Part shown: one piece after another, positions 25,494 through 34,216 of the stretch
Position numbering within the stretch: the stretch's first letter is position 1
Layout of the letters: every line of letters begins with the position of its first letter
NCBI GenBank assembly: GCA_025359105.1
Contig: JANYHK010000010.1
Location: 1-64,000, forward strand
Source: Myxococcales bacterium
GTDB lineage: Bacteria > Myxococcota_A > Polyangia > Polyangiales > Polyangiaceae
DNA: 64,000 nucleotides
Direction of reading: 5' to 3'
Notes under the pieces: generated by a model
What the model was told of the DNA's origin: nothing
The model's input: only the letters and a program-made list of their open reading frames with translations
Databases searched by the model: none
Translations under genes and position numbers: made by a program

Positions 25494-25650
25494 CCGTAAA
25501 CGTGCACGTGCCCGTGCCCGGCGTCGCCGGTCCAACGCGAGGTGGTAGACGTCGAGCCGTTCGTGATCGAGTGGAAGGCCGCTCTATCGGCACATGGTGC
25601 TCGAAGTTGTGAGGATTCGGGCACGGGCACGGGCGCGTGCACGTTTACGG
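25494..25650. repeat. Dispersed palindromic element, copy B
   Basis: The left arm 25494-25520 (CCGTAAACGTGCACGTGCCC and one further unit) and right arm 25618-25650 (CGGGCACGGGCACGGG to CGTTTACGG) are inverse. They surround a 97-base centre that differs from copy A. Shared outer sequences are CACGCTTCTCG on the left and GCAAGA on the right, plus GAGGATTCGGGCACGG at the inner edge. It fills the gap between the convergent TPR/PEGA-like and btpA-family genes and may also serve as a terminator. Confidence 0.85.
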
Positions 25651-25671
25651 GCAAGACATTGCAGACCGTCG

Positions 25672-26487
25672 CTAGGCTTGCAGCTTCCCGAACGCCACGC
25701 GAAACGCCTTCGCGAAGGCCCCGGCGCGCGTCGCGTCGACCGGACCGCCCGCCACTCCGTCGGCGCGCAGCGCGCTGCCTACGATGACGCCGTCGGCGTG
25801 CTCGGCCAGAAGAGCGAGGGACGAGATCGTCGCGCCGCTCGCCACGAGGAGCGGAACACCGCGCGTCGCCGCGCGCACGCTGGCGAGCTTTGCGGCATCG
25901 ACCGGTCGACCGGTGCCCTCGCCCGTCACGAGCACGGCGTCGGCGAGCCCGCGGAGGACCAGATCCTTCGCTTCGTCGGCGGGCGCGCGCGGCGCGAGCG
26001 CGGCGGAGTGCTTCACGTCGACGTCGGCCCAGATCCCCACATCGATCCCGAGCGCACGGCGCGCGCGGAGGGTCTCGGCGGCCTTGCCCTCCACGATGCC
26101 CTGATCGGTCACGCGGGCCCCGGTGTGTACGTTGACGCGGATGACGGCGGCCTCGGTCACCGCCGCGATCGCCAGCGCGGCGTCGGCGTCGTTGCGCAGC
26201 ACGTTGACGCCGAGCGCCAGGTCCGGCGCGGCCGCCTTCGCGGCGAGCACGCACGCGGTCATCGCGCTCACCGTCACTGCGGGAACGCGCCCGGGAAAGA
26301 ACGGCGCGTCGCCGAAGTTCTCGATCATCACGAGATCGAACCCCGCCGCGTGGAGGATTCGCGCGTCGTTCGCGCACGAGGCGAGGATGTCGGCTATCGG
26401 CCGCGAAGCGAGTGGGCTACCCGGCAGTGGCGGCAGATGAACGACGCCGACGAGCAGGCCGACCTTCGCGGGCGTGGCAGGCGTCAC
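25672..26487 (-). CDS. BtpA/SgcQ family TIM-barrel protein
   Basis: The 271-residue protein fits the BtpA family, named for photosystem I biogenesis in cyanobacteria but widespread elsewhere. The family opening VVHLPPLPGSP is followed by the MIENFGDAPFF motif and NVLRNDADAAL. The C-terminal DGVIVGSALRADGVAGGPVD matches the phosphate-binding end of a TIM barrel. The substrate is unknown. The GTG start overlaps the gspN stop by four bases (GTGA), so it is translationally coupled to the type II secretion operon and forms its last gene. A role in secretion is not established; it may be a passenger. Confidence 0.88.
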   Translation of the reverse strand: MTPATPAKVGLLVGVVHLPPLPGSPLASRPIADILASCANDARILHAAGFDLVMIENFGDAPFFPGRVPAVTVSAMTACVLAAKAAAPDLALGVNVLRNDADAALAIAAVTEAAVIRVNVHTGARVTDQGIVEGKAAETLRARRALGIDVGIWADVDVKHSAALAPRAPADEAKDLVLRGLADAVLVTGEGTGRPVDAAKLASVRAATRGVPLLVASGATISSLALLAEHADGVIVGSALRADGVAGGPVDATRAGAFAKAFRVAFGKLQA

Positions 26488-27503
26488 TGCGGGAGGCCCT
26501 TCACCGGCGCGCCAGAGACGGTCGAGCCGCCACCGTTTGGCGACGGCACGAAGTCCGGTCGCCCGAGCGTCCCGCGCAGGAGCCAGCCGTAGAAGCCGTC
26601 GGGGCGTTTGCTCTGCTTCACCTTCGGATCGGCCAGCTCGAAGAGCGCGGGCGCCGTCGAGCCCGGCGCGCCGAAGAGGCTCTTGGTGTTGTCGCTCTTG
26701 CCCCGGTAGCTGTCGTTCACCTTGAAGCGGAGGTTCACGTCCATGCCGCTGTCGGTCGCCAGCTCGCGCATCTGGATGCGCCCCTCGCCGACGAGCTCGA
26801 GATCCTTGCCGCCCGCGGCGACCTTGGTGAGCTTCATGACCCCCTCGCGCGCCTCGGCGGCGATCGACAAGGTGCCGACCGACAGGCGCGGGAGCGCGAG
26901 CATTCCCTTGATCTTCGTCTTTCCATCGCCCACCGCGACGTCCTGCGCCTCGAGGTTGATGACGCCGTTGCCCTTGGTGGCCTTGCCCTCCGGCATCGTG
27001 AGCTTGACCTGACCGCTCACCTTGCCCTCGATCGGCAGGCCCAGCAGCTGCGTCACCGGATCGATCTGCCCGAGATCGACGCCGTCCAGGTTCACCTCGA
27101 CGATGCGCTCCTTCCCCTTGTCGTCGAAGTAGCCGTCGACGGTGCCGCCGAAGGCCTCGAGCTTGAAATTCACGTCCTTGTTGCCGACGAGGAGCCCGAA
27201 AATAGAGATGCGGGCGCGCGCCCGGTCGATCTTCAAATCGCCCGGCGCCTTGCCGGCCTCGGTCGGGGCCGACAGGATGTGGACGCCCTTGGCCTCGACG
27301 CCGGTGAGCCAGTACGAGGTCATCTCGTCGATCTGCAGCTCCTGGCTGCCGTTCGTCGCGCGCTGCTGCGCGTTGAAGGTGACGACGATGCGCTCCTTGA
27401 GCTTCTCGTAGGGGAACGTCCAGCTCACGAAGACGAGGAAGCAGAGGAAGTAGAAGAACGGGAACGCCACCCTGGGCGCCCACTTCTTGAGGCGCTCTTT
27501 CAT
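26484..27503 (-). CDS. gspN: Type II secretion system protein GspN
   Basis: The 339-residue inner-membrane protein has one N-terminal transmembrane helix (about 13-30, RVAFPFFYFLCFLVFVSW). A large periplasmic domain follows with repeated beta-strands of the GspN/AsmA-like type, for example LKLDRARARISIFGLLVGN and GKVSGQVKLTMPEG. GspN occurs in a subset of type II systems, including those of Myxococcota. Its role in the machine is poorly defined. It overlaps gspM upstream by four bases and btpA downstream by four bases. Confidence 0.88.
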   Translation of the reverse strand: MKERLKKWAPRVAFPFFYFLCFLVFVSWTFPYEKLKERIVVTFNAQQRATNGSQELQIDEMTSYWLTGVEAKGVHILSAPTEAGKAPGDLKIDRARARISIFGLLVGNKDVNFKLEAFGGTVDGYFDDKGKERIVEVNLDGVDLGQIDPVTQLLGLPIEGKVSGQVKLTMPEGKATKGNGVINLEAQDVAVGDGKTKIKGMLALPRLSVGTLSIAAEAREGVMKLTKVAAGGKDLELVGEGRIQMRELATDSGMDVNLRFKVNDSYRGKSDNTKSLFGAPGSTAPALFELADPKVKQSKRPDGFYGWLLRGTLGRPDFVPSPNGGGSTVSGAPVKGLPQ

Positions 27504-28117
27504 CCGCCGCCTCCCTTCTTGTCCTTGGCGTCCTTGTCCTTGGTGTCTTTGTCCTTCTCGCTCTTGTCGCTCTCTGGCGCGGCGGCCGGCACGTCGGTGC
27601 GGTCGAAGGCGGAGACGCCTATCTCGACGTCGTACGAGTCGGGCTCGCCGCTGCGCTTTCGCACGCCGAGGCGGGTCACGGCGACCGGGTAGGTGCTCTT
27701 CTCGAGCGCCTCGATGAACTTCGCGATCGGGTACATCCCGGCCTTCTTCAGGTGGATGACCGTATTGCGCTCGGTGTACCGCTTGCCGTGCGGGACCTCG
27801 GGTCGGTCGACGGAGTCGGTGACCTCGAGCTTCTGCGAGCGCGCGGTCTGCTCCAGGTAGCCCGCGAGCACCGGCGCCTTCTTGCCGTAACGACGGGCGA
27901 TGTTGTCCTTCTTGGATTGGCGCTCGCGCACCTGCGCACGCGCGGCCTGCACGGCGCCGAGCGCGGAGCGGAGATCCTCCGTCTCGCCGCGGCGCGAGAG
28001 GACGAGGGACTCCAGCGTCACCGGGATGGCGACGAGGACGAGGAACGCCACGACGCCCCCGAGGATGAGCGCCAGGCGACGCTCGCGGGGGTTCAGCTTT
28101 TCCAGCACGTTCGCCAT
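27500..28117 (-). CDS. gspM: Type II secretion system protein GspM
   Basis: The 205-residue bitopic protein has a cytoplasmic NPRERRLALILGG start and a transmembrane helix at about 15-35. A helical linker follows, then a small ferredoxin-like periplasmic domain ending near DVEIGVSAFD. The tail is a charged Lys/Asp repeat (DKDTKDKDAKDKK). GspM stabilises GspL in the inner-membrane platform. The gene start overlaps the gspL stop by one base. The Lys/Asp tail looks like a lineage-specific extension. Confidence 0.9.
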   Translation of the reverse strand: MANVLEKLNPRERRLALILGGVVAFLVLVAIPVTLESLVLSRRGETEDLRSALGAVQAARAQVRERQSKKDNIARRYGKKAPVLAGYLEQTARSQKLEVTDSVDRPEVPHGKRYTERNTVIHLKKAGMYPIAKFIEALEKSTYPVAVTRLGVRKRSGEPDSYDVEIGVSAFDRTDVPAAAPESDKSEKDKDTKDKDAKDKKGGGG

Positions 28118-29655
28118 CACTTGCCTCCCGTGCCGGACGCCGAGCTGGCGCCGGTCGCGCCGCCCGCAGGCGTGCCGTCCTTCTTCTTGCCGCCGCCCTT
28201 GCTGTCCTCGGGGCACTTCACGTCGAACTCGAGGACGTACTTCTGCCTGTCGGAGCCCACCATCTGGTTGGTGCGCGAGATCTTCACGTCGGTGAAGCAC
28301 CGTTCGGCGCGCAGGCTCGTCGCGATCGCCTGCGCGTCGGGGATCGTGCCGACGACGCCGTGGAGGATCACGTGCCCCTTCTGGACGTCGAGCTCTTCGA
28401 TGTCGTGGATCATCGACTGCGGGATGTCCTCGGAGAGCTTGACCATGACGTCGAACGCGTCGGCGTGGGGGAGCGGGTCCTCGTCGTTCAGCGCGGTTTG
28501 CTGCCCGAGCAGCTCCTGCGCGCGCGCGGCGCTCGTGGTCTCCTCGCCGAGCACGTCCTTGGTGACGACGGCGAGCGCCTTTTCCAGGGTCTCCCGCTCC
28601 TTGCCTTGCGCGTGCATCTGCGCCCACGCGGTGAAGAGGAAGCTCACCGCGACGACCGCGGCCAGGCCGGCCAGGACCGGCACCTTCTCTTTCACCCACG
28701 CGAAGCCGCGCTCGTAGGCGAGCGGGCCCCGGCGCAGATCGAAGCCGACGGCGCGGCCGGTGAGCCCGACGGCGAGGCCGAGCGCCTTGGCGAAGCGCGG
28801 CAGCTCGGCGAGCTTGTCGGGCGCCACGGCGGTCGTGTCGAGCTGGGGCGGCGCGAACACCTCTACGGGCAGAGCGAGCTCGCCGGCCAGGAACACCTGC
28901 GCGCCCGAGACGAACGAGCCGCCGCCGCAGAGAATGAGCTTGGAAGGCGGGGTACCACCGATGGACCGGAAGGACGCGATCGTCGTCCGGATCTCGCGCG
29001 CGAGGCGCGGCGCCGTCCCCGGGAGCCCTTGGGTGCCGAACGAGATGGCGCGGGCGAACACCGGCTCGCCGTTGCGGAGAACGAGCACCTCGCTCGACTG
29101 GGTCCCCAGGTCCACGAGCACGATCGGCCCCGCCTCGGCGAGCTGGGGCGAGATGGCGACGAGGTTGGCGATGGGGAAGCCGCCGATGCCGACGCGCTCC
29201 GGCTCGACACCGAGCGCCGTCTTCACGAGAGCGATCCGCGCGCGCACGTCGTCGGTGCGGCAGACGGTGGCGAAGATCGGGATCTGCCCCTCCGGCGTCG
29301 TCTCGGTCCGCGTCATGATGCGGTAGTCCCAGACGGAGTCGGCGATGTCGAAGGGGACGAGCGACTCGAGCTCGAACGGGAGGACCTCGCCGATTTGCTT
29401 CTGCGCGCTCTGAGGCAGGGTCAGCTGACGAAACGCGCCGCGCGCCCCTTCGACCGCGGTCGCGACGCCGTCGCCCCCGCTGATCTTCTCGCCCATCGCG
29501 GCGACCATCGCCCCGCGGATCGCATCGGCCGCCGAGCCGGCCAGCGCCACGTCGCAGCTTCCGAGCGCGACGAGCTGCACCTTGCGGTACGCGGTCCGTA
29601 GAACCGCGACCTTGACCGCCGAAGTGCCGACGTCGATACCGACCAGGGTTGCCAT
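28117..29655 (-). CDS. gspL: Type II secretion system protein GspL (PilM-like)
   Basis: The 512-residue protein has an actin/PilM-like N-terminal fold (VGIDVGTSAVKVAVLR at the start; IVLVDLGTQSSEVLVLRNGE near the middle). A transmembrane helix follows at about 325-345 (VPVLAGLAAVVAVSFLFTAW), then a periplasmic ferredoxin-like domain and a Gly/Ser tail. It recruits the GspE ATPase to the inner-membrane platform with GspM and GspF. The N-terminal part is closer to PilM than to classical enterobacterial GspL, as is usual in myxobacteria. Confidence 0.9.
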   Translation of the reverse strand: MATLVGIDVGTSAVKVAVLRTAYRKVQLVALGSCDVALAGSAADAIRGAMVAAMGEKISGGDGVATAVEGARGAFRQLTLPQSAQKQIGEVLPFELESLVPFDIADSVWDYRIMTRTETTPEGQIPIFATVCRTDDVRARIALVKTALGVEPERVGIGGFPIANLVAISPQLAEAGPIVLVDLGTQSSEVLVLRNGEPVFARAISFGTQGLPGTAPRLAREIRTTIASFRSIGGTPPSKLILCGGGSFVSGAQVFLAGELALPVEVFAPPQLDTTAVAPDKLAELPRFAKALGLAVGLTGRAVGFDLRRGPLAYERGFAWVKEKVPVLAGLAAVVAVSFLFTAWAQMHAQGKERETLEKALAVVTKDVLGEETTSAARAQELLGQQTALNDEDPLPHADAFDVMVKLSEDIPQSMIHDIEELDVQKGHVILHGVVGTIPDAQAIATSLRAERCFTDVKISRTNQMVGSDRQKYVLEFDVKCPEDSKGGGKKKDGTPAGGATGASSASGTGGK

Positions 29656-29664
29656 TCGGGTTTC

Positions 29665-31071
29665 CTATTCGATCTTGTAATAAACGACTGTGCCGCCCGG
29701 ATTGGGCTGGAGAGCGGCCGCGAACCCGTCCGGCGTCGCGCCGGGTGGGAGGGGGGCGCTGGCGGAGGGGGGCGGCGTCGGCTGACCGGGGAGCGCCGAG
29801 CCGATGGGCGCGGTGGCGAGCAGGCTCGGCGCCTGCCGGAAGTCGACGACCGAGTGAATCGAGAGGCGCGTCTCGCGCTTGTAGCCTTTGACGATACCGA
29901 CGGCGTAGATCGAGAACACCTTGCTCTCGGCAGAGATGCTCTTGGCGAACTCGCTCTCGGAGAGGAACTTCACCGGCTTGATGCCCATTCCCGTGAGCAT
30001 CGGGCCGATCATGCCGGAGCCCTTCATCATCGCGATGAAGTCCGCCGGAGACCCGAACATCGGCGCGCCCATCGAGATTCCCCGCGCCATGATCATCGCC
30101 GTCAGGAACATCTGCATCTGGTTGATGTCGGTGCACAGCTCCGCTTGCGGCGCGCCAGCGCACACCACCGCAAGGAGCGTCTGCGCACCCGCGGTGTTGA
30201 CGTTGATGGCCCCCTGCCCCCACACCGTGACGACGCGCTTCTTGGGGTTGGTCGGATCGGGATCGACGAAGGTGGCCCAGAAGTCGTCCCCCACGCCGCG
30301 CACCATGTGGAGCTCGTCGAGCGAGTCGTAGGGGGCATTCTTGCGGCGGTACGGCTTGTTGAGGAGCTGGTAGTAGGCGTCCTCCACCGCGTTGCCGGTC
30401 GGCGACGCCTGGCTCACGTCGCACGAGAACTTCTGCTCGTCGACGTCCGCCCAGTCGATGAGGGCGGAGCAGACGTCCATGCGATCGTGGTAGGTGCCGG
30501 TCGAGTCGCGCTGCTCGAACAGGGGGCTGTACTGCGGCGACTGCATGAGCCCGATCAGCTCCTTGGCGAGCCGGATGTGCGCGATGTCGTTGGAGGCGCC
30601 GAGGTTGGCGTTGATCATCGAGTCTTCGTCGACGATGACGAGCTCCCAGCGGCCCCCGGGCATGCCCAGGTTCTTGCCGAGCGACGTGTCGAGCCCCACC
30701 GTGCCGGCGAAATCCTTGGCCGCCTCCGAGTCGTTGAAGGCGCCGAGCAGGCGGTCGGAGAACTCCCACACCGGGAGCTGCGGCGGCGTGCGCTTCATCA
30801 GCATGAAGAGGGGCGAGATGGCCTGGCGAATGGTGGGCTCGGTGGCGATGAGCAGGCGCGCGAGGCTCGTGGCGCTGCGGGCCATGTACTCGGCCTGGGT
30901 CGTGTCGCGATCGGCCATCGCGCTCGCGAGCTCGGCGCCGGTCGAGTCCTGCATCTCCGCGAGCATCACGGTGAGCACGGCGATGGCGCCGAGGACCATG
31001 ATGAGCGCGATGCCACGCTCCGACTTCTTGCGCTTGCGGCGCCGGATGACCATGCGCTCTCGATCGATCAT
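29665..31071 (-). CDS. gspK: Type II secretion minor pseudopilin GspK
   Basis: The 468-residue protein has the prepilin cleavage region SERG/IALIMVLGAIAVL near residue 19. It lacks Glu at position +5, which is the hallmark of GspK as tip pseudopilin. The long C-terminal part includes the expected insertion domain, with DIAHIRLAKELIG and INVNTAGAQTLLAVV. It ends in a Pro/Ser-rich stretch. The start codon overlaps the gspJ stop (ATGA). The GspI-J-K complex caps the pseudopilus. Confidence 0.92.
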   Translation of the reverse strand: MIDRERMVIRRRKRKKSERGIALIMVLGAIAVLTVMLAEMQDSTGAELASAMADRDTTQAEYMARSATSLARLLIATEPTIRQAISPLFMLMKRTPPQLPVWEFSDRLLGAFNDSEAAKDFAGTVGLDTSLGKNLGMPGGRWELVIVDEDSMINANLGASNDIAHIRLAKELIGLMQSPQYSPLFEQRDSTGTYHDRMDVCSALIDWADVDEQKFSCDVSQASPTGNAVEDAYYQLLNKPYRRKNAPYDSLDELHMVRGVGDDFWATFVDPDPTNPKKRVVTVWGQGAINVNTAGAQTLLAVVCAGAPQAELCTDINQMQMFLTAMIMARGISMGAPMFGSPADFIAMMKGSGMIGPMLTGMGIKPVKFLSESEFAKSISAESKVFSIYAVGIVKGYKRETRLSIHSVVDFRQAPSLLATAPIGSALPGQPTPPPSASAPLPPGATPDGFAAALQPNPGGTVVYYKIE

Positions 31072-31787
31072 CGCGCGATCCCGAACGAGAGGGGTTGCTG
31101 CATCGGCATGATGAACTTCGTGGTGAACGTCGACGGCGTGCCGAGCGGGACGTTCTTGAGCGTGAGCGTGATCTTGATCTCGAGCGGCAAGCGATTGGCT
31201 TCGCCGAGCGCCTGGGTCGAGTCCCACGTCTCCTTCCACTGGCCGGTGAGCGGGTCGAGGTAGCGCACGTCGAAGAGCTCGACGTCCTCGGCCAAGACGT
31301 TGACCACGCCGCCGCGCTTGGGATCGGTGTCGATCGGGAACTGCTCGCGCCGGACCAGATCCATCTTGTCGGTGTTCTCGGGATCCCGCACGGCGAAGAA
31401 GCCGAGCTCGCACTGGTCGCTCTCTTTGGCCTCCTTGTCGACGCGCTTGTGGGCGAACGCCGCGAAATCCAGGCGATCGAAGGGCGCGCCGCTGCCGCCG
31501 ATGAACGCGGTCGTCCGCGTGGCGAGGGCGAGGTTCTGCGGGTTGTGCATCGACAGGAAGGCACTCGAGATGTCCCGCGCCATGCGCTGCACGGCGTCGC
31601 GCCCCTGCCGCGCGCGCTCGCTGCGTCGCTCCTCCCCCTTGCGGCCGCGGCTCATCGAGTCGAACGCGCCGTAGATGAGGAGAGAGACCATCGCCAGGAT
31701 CACGATCGAGACGAGGATCTCGAGCAAGGTCATGCCGCGCTGCGCGGCGCGGCGGCGACGGGCGCGGAACGCACGGGGCATCCTCAT
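31068..31787 (-). CDS. gspJ: Type II secretion minor pseudopilin GspJ
   Basis: The 239-residue protein has the type IV prepilin motif AAQRG/MTLLEILVSIVILAM with Glu at +5. The C-terminal domain includes RLDFAAFAHKRVD and the ALGEANRLPLEIKITL segment typical of GspJ. It starts at ATG 31787, sharing one base with the gspI stop, and its stop overlaps gspK. It forms the tip complex with GspI and GspK. Confidence 0.92.
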   Translation of the reverse strand: MRMPRAFRARRRRAAQRGMTLLEILVSIVILAMVSLLIYGAFDSMSRGRKGEERRSERARQGRDAVQRMARDISSAFLSMHNPQNLALATRTTAFIGGSGAPFDRLDFAAFAHKRVDKEAKESDQCELGFFAVRDPENTDKMDLVRREQFPIDTDPKRGGVVNVLAEDVELFDVRYLDPLTGQWKETWDSTQALGEANRLPLEIKITLTLKNVPLGTPSTFTTKFIMPMQQPLSFGIAR

Positions 31788-32581
31788 CAGATCCCCCTCG
31801 GGTTGAACTGAGGGCCGGCAGGGCCACTGCCGGGGAGGCCGGCTGGGCCCGCGCCGAAACCGCTGCCGCTCGGCGCGACGCCGCCGTCGGAGCCGGCAAC
31901 GCCCGGCAAGAACCCGCTCCGCTGCGGGTTGGTGATGTACTGGACGATCGCGAACTCCTTGGGGCTCGACCCCTCCTTCCACTTCACGGTGACCGTGAGG
32001 CGGCGGATCGAGTTTTCCATCATCGGCTTCAGCGACGGGTAGACGATCCCCATCACCATGTTCAAAAGCCCGTTCGCCCCGCCGGCCGCCGTGAGCTGCC
32101 CCTGGATCTGGCCGCCCATGGCCGCCAGACCTCCGTCCATGTCGAGGTTCAGCGCCGCCGACGAGCCGGCCGGGTTCGCGCCGGGCAAGCCGGCCAGCGC
32201 CGCGAGCGAGCCGCCGGAGCCGCTCGGCGAGGCCATGAAGCCGCCGTCGCCCAGCGAGTTGTCGGGCGGGTTCGGGAGCATCACCTTCTCGACGCGCGTG
32301 TCGCACGTGAAGTTCGGCGTCTCCGTCCCTTCGCAGCACGGCATCTGCGCGTCGATCTGGTCGATCTCGGGGTACCCGAACTTGACCATCTTCTCTTCGA
32401 GCTCGGTCATCTTGCAGCGCGCGAGCGTGGTCGACATCCCCATGTTCGCTGCCATCTTGTTGCTGGCCGCGAGGCCGCCCTGCGCCGACAGGATCACCGT
32501 CAGCGCGAGGCCGAGGATCGAGACCGCGACCATCACCTCGAGCAGCGAGAAGCCGCGGGCGAGCTGACGCCGGCGGGTCAA
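31787..32581 (-). CDS. gspI: Type II secretion minor pseudopilin GspI
   Basis: The 264-residue protein carries ARG/FSLLEVMVAVSILGLALTV, with Phe at +1 and Glu at +5. The TTG start at 32581 overlaps the gspH stop codon as TTGA, and no ATG or GTG fits. It is much longer than a typical GspI (about 125 residues), with a Gly/Ser/Ala-rich insertion (about 125-185) and a Gly/Pro-rich C-terminal tail. A Cys pair (PCCEGTETPNFTCD) may stabilise the head. Confidence 0.9.
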   Translation of the reverse strand: MTRRRQLARGFSLLEVMVAVSILGLALTVILSAQGGLAASNKMAANMGMSTTLARCKMTELEEKMVKFGYPEIDQIDAQMPCCEGTETPNFTCDTRVEKVMLPNPPDNSLGDGGFMASPSGSGGSLAALAGLPGANPAGSSAALNLDMDGGLAAMGGQIQGQLTAAGGANGLLNMVMGIVYPSLKPMMENSIRRLTVTVKWKEGSSPKEFAIVQYITNPQRSGFLPGVAGSDGGVAPSGSGFGAGPAGLPGSGPAGPQFNPRGI

Positions 32582-33339
32582 AAGATGCCTCCGGTGTCTT
32601 CGCGCTCGCTGGCTTCCTTGTCGTCGCGCGGGTTCACGAGCGCGATGGGGCCGTTCTTGATGGTGACCTTGCCGGTCAGGGGCGAGACGAGCAGCGTCAT
32701 CGTGTCGCTGTCGTCGGTCGAGTCGCCGATGCGGAGCTGGATGTGCGCGAGCTCGGTGCGACCGCCCGGCCAGAAGTACAGGTAGGCGCGGCCGCTGGTG
32801 CGCGGCAAGTCGTCGTGGGTGGCCTGGATGTCGCGGAACTTGATGCCGCGATCGAGCTTGCGCGCGCCCTTGCCTCCCTCGGCGCTCTGGCTGCCGAACG
32901 CCTGAACCATCTTGAAATGCGCGCGCGGCGCCTTGGGGCCCTTCACGAGGCTCTCGCCCTCGGCGACGGCGCGGCGCTCCGCCTCGGTCACCGGATCGGC
33001 GCCGCCGGTGCCGCTCAGATCCTTCGTCTGGAGGAGCATCGGCACGTCGCCCTCCTCGAGCCACATCGTCTGGTTGTCGAGGTCGAAGACGATGCGGACG
33101 CTCTTGCTCGTCGCCGTCGCGCGCGTGAAGGCGACCCGGATGGCGCCGGTGATGCTCGTCGACACGTGCTTGAGGCGGGAGGACGCGAGCTGACCCGTCC
33201 CCGAGACCACACCGCCCAGGACGAGCGAGATGAGCACCATCACGATCAGGATCTCGATGAGCGTCATGCCTCGCCCGCCCGCGCGCACGCGCGCCGAGCG
33301 TACGGAGGTCAACGAGCGCTTCGAGATCCAGAGACTCAT
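32578..33339 (-). CDS. gspH: Type II secretion minor pseudopilin GspH
   Basis: The 253-residue protein has the prepilin site GGRG/MTLIEILIVMVLISLVLG with Glu at +5. A globular part matches the GspH fold (SVRIVFDLDNQTMWLEEGD; the late GKVTIKNGPIALVNP). It is longer than enterobacterial GspH because of an insertion around 110-175. The ATG overlaps the gspG stop (ATGA). GspH links the tip complex to the GspG filament. Confidence 0.88.
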   Translation of the reverse strand: MSLWISKRSLTSVRSARVRAGGRGMTLIEILIVMVLISLVLGGVVSGTGQLASSRLKHVSTSITGAIRVAFTRATATSKSVRIVFDLDNQTMWLEEGDVPMLLQTKDLSGTGGADPVTEAERRAVAEGESLVKGPKAPRAHFKMVQAFGSQSAEGGKGARKLDRGIKFRDIQATHDDLPRTSGRAYLYFWPGGRTELAHIQLRIGDSTDDSDTMTLLVSPLTGKVTIKNGPIALVNPRDDKEASEREDTGGIF

Positions 33340-33746
33340 TGAGGCTTCGCGGCCTCCGGGACTCGGATGTCGTCGACCGTGCCGTCCTTCTTGTCGGGCC
33401 CGGCGCTGGACACGATCGTCTCGTCGTCCTCGCACTGGATCTTGAACGGGTTCTCCCACGCGTCGGTGATCTTCGAGGCGCTGTCGATCGTCTTGTCCTG
33501 GAGGAGCATCTGCGCCGTCGGGCATTGATCGCTCGCGTGCGCGGCGCGCCAAGTCTCGGCGGCGCGACGGAGCTCGCGCGCGCTCGTGGTGGTCGTGTCG
33601 ACCTGCGCCTTCTTCAGCTTCGGCAAGACGGCGATGGCGACGCCGCCCGCGATGAGGCCGAGGATCACGACGACGATCATGACCTCGATCAGGGTCACGC
33701 CTCGAGCGACCGCACGGCGGCTTTTCTTGCAGATTCCGCGAATCAT
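33336..33746 (-). CDS. gspG: Type II secretion major pseudopilin GspG
   Basis: The 136-residue protein, from ATG 33746, has VARG/VTLIEVMIVVVILGLIAGG with Glu at +5 and Val, unusually, at +1. The globular domain has DAWENPFKIQCEDDETIVSSAGPD, the GspG calcium-loop region. A longer frame from 33821 would add a non-conserved stretch and is not preferred. GspG forms the pseudopilus shaft. Upstream is a GspG-like gene without a prepilin motif. Confidence 0.93.
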   Translation of the reverse strand: MIRGICKKSRRAVARGVTLIEVMIVVVILGLIAGGVAIAVLPKLKKAQVDTTTTSARELRRAAETWRAAHASDQCPTAQMLLQDKTIDSASKITDAWENPFKIQCEDDETIVSSAGPDKKDGTVDDIRVPEAAKPQ

Positions 33747-33786
33747 GAGCTCTCTCCTTGAACCGAACAGCGTTGCGAATAGTCCC

Positions 33787-34194
33787 TCATTCCACACGAT
33801 CGAGCCCTCCCGGCAAGCCATCGGGGCCGTCGCTCCATACGTCGATGCCCTTGGTGTCCATGCGGCCAGGGCAGGTGAAGCGGAGCGGGCGGCCCCACGC
33901 GTCGACCGGGAGATCGTAGGAGTAGCCGCCTGCGACGAGCTCGCCGAGCTCGCGGGGGCAGGCGCCGCCGTGATCGGAGCGGAACGAGACCAGGGCGCGA
34001 CCGGCCGTCGTCAAAGACGCGCGCGTGGCGCGGGTCGCGGCGGCGCTCTCCTCGCGGCGGCGCACCACGACGACGAGGAAGACGACGACGACGACGGCGA
34101 GGACGATGCGCGCGCGGGCGCGGCTGAGCACGCCGAAGACGCCGCGCTTCCGCTCCCAGGGGAAGAAGACTCGACTCGCGTTGCGCCTTGCCAT
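33787..34194 (-). CDS. GspG-like membrane protein without prepilin motif
   Basis: A 135-residue protein between gspF and gspG. The Arg-rich N-terminus and one transmembrane helix (about 29-45, IVLAVVVVVFLVVVV) carry no G/xTLxE prepilin cleavage site. The C-terminal 60 residues resemble the GspG head, with LPVDAWGRPLRFTCPG and IDVWSDGPDGLPGG, the typical Trp-Gly-Pro and Gly-Pro-Asp-Gly pattern. It probably derives from a pseudopilin. It would sit in the inner membrane but cannot be processed or assembled as a normal pseudopilin. Its role is unknown; an assembly or regulatory subunit is possible. Confidence 0.82.
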   Translation of the reverse strand: MARRNASRVFFPWERKRGVFGVLSRARARIVLAVVVVVFLVVVVRRREESAAATRATRASLTTAGRALVSFRSDHGGACPRELGELVAGGYSYDLPVDAWGRPLRFTCPGRMDTKGIDVWSDGPDGLPGGLDRVE

Positions 34195-34216
34195 GGTCTC
34201 GGTCTCCCTCCTTCCT

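Noticed and set aside
28117-29655. Type IV pilus gene pilM
   Set aside because: The protein has a PilM-like actin fold, but its place between gspK and gspM and its periplasmic domain fit GspL.
27500-31564. A long minus-strand frame covering several gsp genes
   Set aside because: Only its last part (27500-28117) is a real gene, gspM; upstream it is the wrong frame of gspL, gspK and gspJ.
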